A stretch of DNA of 60,252 bases from positions 1-60,252 of IMG/VR virus record IMGVR_UViG_3300021599_001627. The stretch is one strand, 5' to 3'. A program made the position numbers and the translations under genes. Origin of the DNA: a virus. Positions within the stretch are counted from its first letter, which is position 1. Every line of letters starts with the position of its first letter. This document shows, piece by piece, positions 53,560 to 60,252 of the stretch. Below the pieces are notes generated by a model that did not search any database, was not told where the DNA came from, and worked only from the letters and a program-made list of their open reading frames with translations.

Positions 53560-56500
53560 CACGAGTTCGGGAACTGGGCCGTTGGCGGGGTGAAGGCAGC
53601 GGTGTAGCGGGCGATGCCCTTGGTGATGCGGAGGGAGTCGATGTAGCCAGTCATATATTGCTGATCACCATCAGCATTCCGGCCTATAGACATCGCACCA
53701 GTGCCAGAGATATTTGTCGAGACTGTAGTTGTAGCTAGCTGTGTACCATTTAAGAATATATATGCGTTTGTGCCACTTCTGGTCACGGCTAGATGATTCC
53801 ACGTCGCAGTAGAGGGCGCAGTCCAGTTTCCTGTTATTTGGGTTGCATAAGCCGAACCGTTGCCAAACGCACAAACAACTGAAGTAGACGTTGCTTGCAA
53901 CAACCACGCGTAATTCGACGCACTCCAAACGCCAGCGAAAGTTTGGGAGGTCCCTGAAAAGGCAACTGATACATTAAACCAAAGCTCTATGGTGAAATTG
54001 TCAATGCCAAATAACAAACTGGTAGAGCTGCATGATAGATAGTCGCCAGTCCCATCAAACAACGCACTCGCGCCGCCAAACTTGCTCTGCGCCGTCGAGA
54101 TCTGCGCGTTGCCGTTGGCTGTGACCGCCAGGGCGTTGTAACTGTGATCAGGGAAGTACGTGCTTGCGTTTGCTCCATTCATGTGGAGCAGTAGCGAGAC
54201 AGCGCCGAAGTTGGGGTCGATGACGGGGATCGGGTGTGGGGCGACGGGAGGCGTGAAGGCGGCGGTGTAGCGGGCTACGCCTTTTGTGATACGGAGGTCG
54301 TCGATGTAGCCATTGAACGTAAAACTGGTGCTGTAGTAAAGCCCAATGTTGAGCCCGTTGCTTGCATAATTTACGGAATCACTAATTGATGCGCCCTGCG
54401 CGACTCCATTAACATACAATGTTAAAGAACTGGATGCTCTTACTAGCGCTATATGATACCAAACACCACCGGTTACAGTGTACGCCCTCAAATAAGGCGT
54501 GTTGCCTGAATAAATTGCAAAATTGCTGCCATCGTAGCCAAGGGCAATGCCAGCGGTTGAGCTTGGAGGCGTGCCAGGATATAGATGGAAAATCCCTCCA
54601 TTTGTTACTGTATTCCAACGAACCCAACATTCAAATGTAAAGTCACCAGGCAGGTCTAGGGGCGTATTTGGAGAACTATAAAGCCAATCCCCCGTCCCAT
54701 CGAAATACAAACTCGACCCGCCGAACCTGCTCTGCGTCGTGCTGATCTGAGCGTTACCATTGGGCGCCAGCGTCAGGCCGTTGCTGCTGCGGTCTGCGAT
54801 GACCGTGCTCGCGTTGGCGCCGTTGCCGTTCAGCAGTAGCGAGACCGAGCTGAAGCTGGCGTCGGTCTCGGACCAGACGGGATGGGCAATGGTGGGCGGC
54901 AGGAAGTTAGTGGTGTAGCGGGCGACTCCGTTCGTAATCCGATAGTCGTCTAAATACCCATCCATGCCATAGCCGGTCGATGACCAGTCCATGCCAATAC
55001 GAACAGCGGTTCGTGTTAAATTTCCGGCGTTGCTATAGCTAGCGCTTTGAACCGTGCCATTTACAAATACGCGCCAAGCGCTGCCCGCTCGCGTCAGTGC
55101 TACGTGAACCCATGTGTTTAACGGCAAAATATCAGTGCTGACCAAATTAAATCCGGCCAAATATATGAATAATTGCCCAATGGAGTTGACCCCCCAAACA
55201 AAACCAGAGCCGTCGCCATCACTGGTGCGGGACTCATAGAGCATTCGGTAAGTTGCGTAACTTCTCATTCGCACCCACGTTTCAATCGTAAAGTCATTGG
55301 CACCAAAGGCGGCAATCGTGCAAGTCAGATAGTCGCCTGACCCATCGAACGCGCCACTTGCGCCGCCAAACTTCGACTCCGCCGTGCTGATCTTCGCATC
55401 GCCATTGGCGAACACTGCCTTCGGCGTCAGCGAACTATCCGTGAAAGTGGTAGAGTTGTTAGCTCCATCCATCTTCAGCAGCAGCGAGACGTTACTCAGG
55501 TAGGGGTCGCTGCTGGTGTCGGCGTTGATCGGAGCAGTGGGAGGGGTGAAGTTGGTGGTATAGCGGGCGTGGCCCTTGATGATGCGGAGATCGTCGATGT
55601 AGCCGGCAAACCCTGCTGTAACTCCGGTGCGATCTGCGCCAATACCGATGTTATGCGCAGCATTGACTACAAGTGATGCAGAGCTTGTGAAAGTGTTGGT
55701 CTGAGCCCCGTCAACAAATGTTCGGAATGTGGTTCCGGAACGAGTAACTGCCAAGTGGTACCATCTGTTTGCCTGTGGCGCAGGCAGCATTACGACTTGG
55801 CTGGCTATATCCCAGGACGTGTTGTTTGAACTTGAGTAAAAAGCAATACGGTTATTGGGGCCGTCGTAGTAAATAAGCCAAGCTCCATACGCGCCTGACG
55901 TCCATCCCTTTGTCACAATGCCCCTATCGACGCCGCTCCATGCTGTTGCATTAATCCAAAGCTCAACAGTGAAGTCACCGGTTCCAAAATCAAAGCCATC
56001 CGCCGTAGGGATTGTCAGGCCATCCCCGCTCCCGTCAAACGCTGCACTCGTCAGCCCCCACTTGTACTGCGCGTTGCTGATCTTGGCGTTGCCGTAGGTG
56101 GTGACAGGTAGGCGGTCAGCGCGATCGAAGAAGCCGGTGCTGTTGTTCGGCCCCTCCATCGGCATCCAGAGGGTGCTGGCGCCCAGGTAGGGGTCGGCCA
56201 GAGTGCCGTAGTCGGCGTGGGGCAGCGGCGGGATGAAGTTAGCAATGTAGCGGGCTACGCCTTTTGTGATGCGAACATCGTCGATATAACCGGTGTAGGT
56301 GCGTCCTGCGTACTCGATGTCTTGGCCGATGATTACGGAAGAGCTGCCCACTGACGTAGACACGCTTGCCTTTGAAGCAGCCTGCACACCGTCAATAAAC
56401 ATGTAGACAGTGGTGCCACTGCGCACAAATGCGAAGTGATGCCACTTGTTATCATTGAGACCGGTAACACTACTTTTGAAGAAAAGACTATTGCTCCACT

Positions 56501-57704
56501 CACGCCAATAAACCTCAGGAGCGCCGTCACCAGTTGCTCCGTTGAGCGAGATCAGGATGCCGCCAGCGCCGCTATACGGACGTGTAAGCATCGCTGCATA
56601 GTTATTCGTGGCGTTCGACTTGAACCACCATTCGTAGGTGAAGTCACCAGTGCCGAAAGTGAATCCGCTATTTGTGTCTGCGATGGTGAGAAAATCGCCC
56701 GTACCATCGAAATAGGCACTGGATACTCCGTAGCGTTTGTCCGCCGTACTGAGCTTGGCGTCGCCACTTGACGTCACCGTTCTCGCGCCAGGCGATCGAT
56801 CTGTGAACGTCGTGCTGTTGTTGCTGCCATTCAAGGGCAGTAGCAAGCTCACATAGTTATAGAAGGGATCAGCAATGGAAGCTCCATCATTTTCAAACGC
56901 TGCGGTTGGGACGGAGAAAGTCGATGTGTAGCGACAGTAACCCTTCGTAATTCGCAGCTCGTCAATAAAGCCATCAAAGTTACCACCAGTAGAAGCACCA
57001 GTCGGTTCGGCGGCCGAAATAGCAATAGCATTGCCGTATGATGGCGCGACAGCATCAACTGTTGAACTGCCAGATCCCTTTTCTTGGCCGTTTACAAAAA
57101 CTTTTACAGCACTTCCGCTTCTGCTAGCCGCAATGTGATACCACTGTCCAGTTGACATGCCATGCACGCCAGTCGCCGTTGCAGAGCTAAAGTCAGTTAT
57201 ATTAACAACGATATTTGTGCTTGTTAAGTAAAAATCAAACCCTGGGTTGGCATTTGCTGGCCCCCATCCGCATATCCAGAAAGATCCTGGATAGCCACTC
57301 GTTGGCAGGCTGTTGAGGTATACCCAGGCTTCGATTGTAAAATCACCAGCTCCAAACACAAATTCATTTTTAGTGGTTGCAACATTTAGCCGACCACCGC
57401 TGGCGCGGACAAAATTACCCGAGGCACCACCAAATTTTGATTGACTTGTTGTAATCGAAGAACTGACGGCAGTTACAGCAAGATTGCGGAGCGAACTATC
57501 TGCGAATGCTGTTGCTCCATTGCTACCATCCATATGCAGCAGCAACGTCACATATTCGTAGAACTCGTCAAAAGAACCGGCACCAACTGGCCACAGGCCG
57601 GCCGCACGACGAGCAAACACTTGCTCCATCGCCCAGACGCCAGGATTGCTTGCCAGGCTCCAAGTAGGCCGACCGCCCAGGTAGCCGCCCTCAAGGCGCT
57701 TCAT
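53559..57704 (-). CDS. Giant LamG-repeat virion protein (six concanavalin-like modules)
   Basis: A 1381-residue protein made of six tandem LamG/concanavalin A-like modules of about 220 residues. Each begins like YVTLLLHMDGSNGATAFADS, has a SKFGGASG.FDG.GDYL segment and FTIE.WV, and ends like GYIDDLRITKGVARYT. The six end motifs (RITKG, RITKG, RIIKG, RITNG, RITKG, RITKG) are clear. LamG modules bind carbohydrates and are common on phage surfaces; six in one chain suggests a long, sugar-binding side fibre or tail-tip decoration. The N-terminal 45 residues (SLASNPGVWAMEQVF) may anchor it. The DNA is AT-richer than flanking genes. Confidence 0.85.
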   Translation of the reverse strand: MKRLEGGYLGGRPTWSLASNPGVWAMEQVFARRAAGLWPVGAGSFDEFYEYVTLLLHMDGSNGATAFADSSLRNLAVTAVSSSITTSQSKFGGASGNFVRASGGRLNVATTKNEFVFGAGDFTIEAWVYLNSLPTSGYPGSFWICGWGPANANPGFDFYLTSTNIVVNITDFSSATATGVHGMSTGQWYHIAASRSGSAVKVFVNGQEKGSGSSTVDAVAPSYGNAIAISAAEPTGASTGGNFDGFIDELRITKGYCRYTSTFSVPTAAFENDGASIADPFYNYVSLLLPLNGSNNSTTFTDRSPGARTVTSSGDAKLSTADKRYGVSSAYFDGTGDFLTIADTNSGFTFGTGDFTYEWWFKSNATNNYAAMLTRPYSGAGGILISLNGATGDGAPEVYWREWSNSLFFKSSVTGLNDNKWHHFAFVRSGTTVYMFIDGVQAASKASVSTSVGSSSVIIGQDIEYAGRTYTGYIDDVRITKGVARYIANFIPPLPHADYGTLADPYLGASTLWMPMEGPNNSTGFFDRADRLPVTTYGNAKISNAQYKWGLTSAAFDGSGDGLTIPTADGFDFGTGDFTVELWINATAWSGVDRGIVTKGWTSGAYGAWLIYYDGPNNRIAFYSSSNNTSWDIASQVVMLPAPQANRWYHLAVTRSGTTFRTFVDGAQTNTFTSSASLVVNAAHNIGIGADRTGVTAGFAGYIDDLRIIKGHARYTTNFTPPTAPINADTSSDPYLSNVSLLLKMDGANNSTTFTDSSLTPKAVFANGDAKISTAESKFGGASGAFDGSGDYLTCTIAAFGANDFTIETWVRMRSYATYRMLYESRTSDGDGSGFVWGVNSIGQLFIYLAGFNLVSTDILPLNTWVHVALTRAGSAWRVFVNGTVQSASYSNAGNLTRTAVRIGMDWSSTGYGMDGYLDDYRITNGVARYTTNFLPPTIAHPVWSETDASFSSVSLLLNGNGANASTVIADRSSNGLTLAPNGNAQISTTQSRFGGSSLYFDGTGDWLYSSPNTPLDLPGDFTFECWVRWNTVTNGGIFHLYPGTPPSSTAGIALGYDGSNFAIYSGNTPYLRAYTVTGGVWYHIALVRASSSLTLYVNGVAQGASISDSVNYASNGLNIGLYYSTSFTFNGYIDDLRITKGVARYTAAFTPPVAPHPIPVIDPNFGAVSLLLHMNGANASTYFPDHSYNALAVTANGNAQISTAQSKFGGASALFDGTGDYLSCSSTSLLFGIDNFTIELWFNVSVAFSGTSQTFAGVWSASNYAWLLQATSTSVVCAFGNGSAYATQITGNWTAPSTATWNHLAVTRSGTNAYIFLNGTQLATTTVSTNISGTGAMSIGRNADGDQQYMTGYIDSLRITKGIARYTAAFTPPTAQFPNS

Positions 57705-58063
57705 CAGGAAATCTCCTCGTAGCTGATGGTCAGATCAATCTTGCCGCTGGTACTGCCCTTGGCATAGATCGCGTCGCCTTCTTCTAAGTAGATATATTCT
57801 TCTTTTGATAGTACAACTAAGGTTGAATTAACTGGAACTGAAATAGCGTTTGCGATGTAAGTATTAGCAGCGCTGCGGTAAACCGTAATATCAACAGAAA
57901 AAGCAGATGTTGTGTCAATATTGGCCGCGCGAATCGTATTGACTTTCAGTACTTTATTGCTACTAGCCCCATTGCTAAGCGCGGCCGCCAACGTACTCGT
58001 GCACGAGTACGTTGCTGTCTTCCCCGTGATTGTCGCAGGGGCCTTTAGGTTAGGGGCTGTCAT
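57704..58063 (-). CDS. Small beta virion protein (119 aa)
   Basis: MTAPNLKAPATITGKTATYS, CTSTLAAALSNGASSNKVLK, VNTIRAANIDTTSAFSVDIT, then EEYIYLEEGDAIYAKGSTSG. Pattern of small phage coat-accessory or tail proteins ('KV..I..AN.....A..VT........'; 'L.EGD.I...A'). Often found next to LamG-type genes. Shares one base with the LamG gene start. Confidence 0.75.
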   Translation of the reverse strand: MTAPNLKAPATITGKTATYSCTSTLAAALSNGASSNKVLKVNTIRAANIDTTSAFSVDITVYRSAANTYIANAISVPVNSTLVVLSKEEYIYLEEGDAIYAKGSTSGKIDLTISYEEIS

Positions 58064-58069
58064 GGCCGT

Positions 58070-58771
58070 TTAATCACCCCACCAATCTACTTGGAAGTCA
58101 CGGTCCCACCCATAGAGCTGATCGCTCATGCTGCCGAAGTAATTGCTACTTAAGCTGAAATAGATCAGCGTAGCTGATGCTCCTGTTGTGCTAATTGTGC
58201 CGAGTTCACTCAGTAGCAACAAGCCTCTGTAGAAAGTGGCATCAGCGCCTGTGATGCTATACGAACCTGTGTCTACGGGTATAGGAATGTCGATCTGGAA
58301 GTAGCTATCAACACCACTTACAGCAATCGTCCCTAAATCGACTGCCATCACATAGTCACGACGAATTCTGAATTCCTTAAATGCAACTTGCACGGACCCG
58401 ACACCCGGCGCCATGCTCGGCAGGTCGAAGCCGAAGACTTGCCTCAGCCGAGCTCGGAGCTCGAAGACTTTGTGATTACTGACGGTCTTCGTCCAGTCAT
58501 CGCATCGGTAGTACCCCTGTACCCCATTGGGCGGTGTCCAGAGGAACCACTCGTTCTGCGCGGCCCGAGTCGCCAAAAAGGTGTCGAGCGTGTTGGCATC
58601 GGTGAACGGCAGCAGCCACTGGACGTCCCACTCAGGTGACGTTTGGTTCAGGCCAACCGTGGCGCGCTGTTCAATTCCCCACGCTGGGCGGCGACTCCCC
58701 CGCACTCGGGGGCGCACCACCTTGCGGATCGGATAAATGGGGGCGAATGGTGGCAGATGAAAATCGCTCAT
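58070..58771 (-). CDS. Minor tail protein M-like, second copy (233 aa)
   Basis: Residues 25-125 parallel the N-terminus of the protein at 51571-53343: SPEWDVQWLLPFTDANTLDT, FLATRAAQNEWFLWTPPNGV, YRCDDWTKTVSNHKVFELRA, RLRQVF. This is the lambda gpM-type fold. The C-terminal 110 residues are beta repeats (FRIRRDYVMAVDLGTIAV...). It follows the tape measure gene immediately, the canonical place for gpM, so this is probably the original copy. Confidence 0.85.
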   Translation of the reverse strand: MSDFHLPPFAPIYPIRKVVRPRVRGSRRPAWGIEQRATVGLNQTSPEWDVQWLLPFTDANTLDTFLATRAAQNEWFLWTPPNGVQGYYRCDDWTKTVSNHKVFELRARLRQVFGFDLPSMAPGVGSVQVAFKEFRIRRDYVMAVDLGTIAVSGVDSYFQIDIPIPVDTGSYSITGADATFYRGLLLLSELGTISTTGASATLIYFSLSSNYFGSMSDQLYGWDRDFQVDWWGD

Positions 58772-58773
58772 CT

Positions 58774-60252
58774 TCAGCTAGCCAGTAGGCCACCCGGCCG
58801 TTTCATGCGGAGAATCTCCTCCTGTACAGCGCTGGCGATGACCTTGCCGATTTGCTCGCTCTTCTTCGAGTCCCCTTGGGCCTGGGTGCCTTTGGCATCG
58901 ACGTTGACGTTGACGCTGACATTGCCCGAGCTCGTGGCGCCGGAGCGATCGAAGCTGACCGGGATGCTCTTGCCGTCTGGCAACGGTACGAAGGCTTCGG
59001 GTTTGGAGCCCTCGCCGAAGAGCGCCACCTGGGGGCTGTTGGCGATTCCGCCTCCGGCGTAGGAGCGCAGGGGCAGCGGACCATTAGAGGTCATGATGCC
59101 GCCGGAGGCGAAGCCGAACATTGAGCCACCGCCAAGGGGTGACGCAAGGGCTTTGAGCAACGGCTTCAGCACCATCGTTTGGAAGATGATGCGAGTCAGG
59201 TCGGTGAGGATGTTGGCGGCGAGCTGGCGGAAGTTCGTCGTACCTGTCGTCAGCAGCTCGACGAACGCGTTGGACATCGCGCCGAGGGTGTTCTTGGTGA
59301 AGTCCTGCATCTGGCTCTTGAGGGTGCCGAGGCTGGCGGCGTACTCCTCCAGGCCCTGTTTCATCCCACCCCAGGCCGACTCCCAGCGGTTGTCGACCTG
59401 CCACGCGAGCGCGGTTTTTGCTGCCTGTTGAGCGGCAGCGAAGCCTTGAATCGCCAGGATGTTGGAGTTGTACTCGACACGGGCGTCCTCCAGGCTCTTT
59501 TTGAGGTTGTTGAGGGTCTGGATCTCCTGAGCGGTTACTGCAGTACCGGCTGCCCGTTTTGTTGCAATAGCGTCCTCGGCTACTGCAATGTCTTTTTGTA
59601 TCTCAGTGTTCTTGGCATCGTATTCCCGCGCCGCGGCGATGACCTTCATTTGAGTGTCAATCTGTTCAGGGCTAAAGCCCTCAAGCTGCATACGCGTACC
59701 GACCATTAGGTCGTTCTGTTGGTTGCGAATGTCTTTCGTATTGTCTTTGAATGACTTGCGCAGACTTTCAATTACTGTTTGAGCTCGCGTGATGGCGAGG
59801 ATCTGCCCTTCGAGATTTTTGATCTCGGTGAGGTCTTTCTTGCGCTTTTCAATCTGTTCCGTGATCTTCTTCTCTAGTTCGACGAGCTCTGCTTTCTTGA
59901 CGCCCTCGGCTTTGGCGGCGGCTTCCTGGATCTCCTTGCGCTCGCGGTCCATGATCAGAAGCTCTTTCTGATAGCGGACTTCAATTGCAGCGCGATCTGG
60001 GTCGTAGGCGTCCGATTTCGAGCTCGCGAACGCCTTCAGCGAGAGCTGGGCCTCGATCAGTTGATCCTTGTACTGCTCAACCTGCGCTCGCGGGAAGGCG
60101 GCCTTGGCGATTTCTTCGAAGGCCGCTTTGGTCTTGGCTTCAGTCAGAGCGGCCTGCAATGCGCGCAGGCGCTCCATGGCGGATGAGACGTTGCGCACTG
60201 CTGCGGCGTATTTGTCCACCGCGGGAGTCCCGATGGCGTCGAAGTTCGGCGC
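58774..60252 (-). CDS. Tail tape measure protein (C-terminal part, 5' end beyond window)
   Basis: The frame is open to the right edge; about 490 residues are visible and the N-terminus is missing. Long coiled coils (KKAELVELEKKITEQIEKRK and ANSMERLRALQ-like helices) are followed by a lambda gpH-like end: WQVDNRWESAWGGMKQGLEE, MSNAFVELLTTGTTNFRQLA, NILTDLTRIIFQTMVLKPLL, then a Gly-rich hydrophobic FGFASGGIMTSNG. It sets tail length and is extruded during infection. Its direction, entering from the right edge while head genes leave on the left, supports a circular map. Confidence 0.9.
   Translation of the reverse strand, partial: APNFDAIGTPAVDKYAAAVRNVSSAMERLRALQAALTEAKTKAAFEEIAKAAFPRAQVEQYKDQLIEAQLSLKAFASSKSDAYDPDRAAIEVRYQKELLIMDRERKEIQEAAAKAEGVKKAELVELEKKITEQIEKRKKDLTEIKNLEGQILAITRAQTVIESLRKSFKDNTKDIRNQQNDLMVGTRMQLEGFSPEQIDTQMKVIAAAREYDAKNTEIQKDIAVAEDAIATKRAAGTAVTAQEIQTLNNLKKSLEDARVEYNSNILAIQGFAAAQQAAKTALAWQVDNRWESAWGGMKQGLEEYAASLGTLKSQMQDFTKNTLGAMSNAFVELLTTGTTNFRQLAANILTDLTRIIFQTMVLKPLLKALASPLGGGSMFGFASGGIMTSNGPLPLRSYAGGGIANSPQVALFGEGSKPEAFVPLPDGKSIPVSFDRSGATSSGNVSVNVNVDAKGTQAQGDSKKSEQIGKVIASAVQEEILRMKRPGGLLAS

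Noticed and set aside
53559-57704. CRISPR array or tandem DNA repeat
   Set aside because: The periodicity is about 660 bp and reflects repeated protein modules; there are no short identical repeats with unique spacers.

Overview
The window is bacteriophage DNA from start to end; no host housekeeping gene, rRNA or transposase is visible. It has the gene content of a long-tailed, lambda-like siphovirus (tape measure, gpM/gpL/gpK/gpI/gpJ-type tail-tip genes, DUF1073-type portal, SPP1 gp7/Mu F-type minor head protein) with a tyrosine integrase and an attP-like site. A picocyanobacterial (Synechococcus/Cyanobium-type) host is the best inference. The reasons are a cyanobacteria-type AbrB regulator (cyAbrB), a sigma factor of cyanobacterial group-2 type, a flavin-dependent thymidylate synthase with the cyanobacterial-style THR...SGRY motif, and frequent absence of clear Shine-Dalgarno sites. 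GC content looks to be in the high fifties, falling in the fibre and LamG genes.

Layout. 0-8.7 kb: head genes on the minus strand (terminase small and large subunits, a CAU tRNA, portal, two minor head proteins, a Cys-rich partial gene leaving the left edge), interrupted by a plus-strand HNH gene. 8.7-20.9 kb: about 40 very small minus-strand genes chained by ATGA or 8-nt start/stop overlaps, including a duplicated 'PPPELVQQW' family, Zn ribbons, RHH proteins and a DUF932 protein. 20.9-22.0 kb: about 1 kb without credible genes, rich in hairpins with GNRA loops on the minus strand and ending in a rho-independent terminator. This is the best candidate for an undescribed element, a large structured ncRNA possibly of the GOLLD/ROOL class. 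22.0-29.7 kb: minus-strand early/regulatory and nucleotide-metabolism block (HTH/RHH regulator, sigma factor, ThyX with an intein, dNMP kinase-like, PD-(D/E)XK nuclease, Cro-like protein, SSB-like protein, a frameshifted gene). 29.9-35.8 kb: plus-strand replication block (primase-helicase with iteron-like repeats in its 3' end, family A DNA polymerase, cyAbrB). 35.6-37.9 kb: excisionase-like gene, integrase, an attP-like site matching the 5' half of tRNA-Pro(GGG), and a decayed NUMOD4-HNH gene. 38-39.1 kb: two-domain endolysin on plus. 39.1-60.25 kb: fibres, holin-like genes, tail-tip genes, a six-module LamG protein, and the tape measure running off the right edge, all on minus.

Structural genes leave the left edge and enter from the right edge in the same direction. 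The window therefore fits a circularly permuted genome in which the capsid, connector and major-tail genes lie outside. The intact attP-like region without flanking host DNA points to the free phage form rather than an integrated prophage.

How it may work: the phage carries its own promoter-recognition factor, a host-type AbrB repressor, and repeated promoter-like (TTGAC...TAGGNT) and operator-like (GTCAACCNATTCAGG) motifs. This suggests an elaborate regulatory programme around the ncRNA and the small-gene operon. All counts and alignments were made by eye; no database search was possible.
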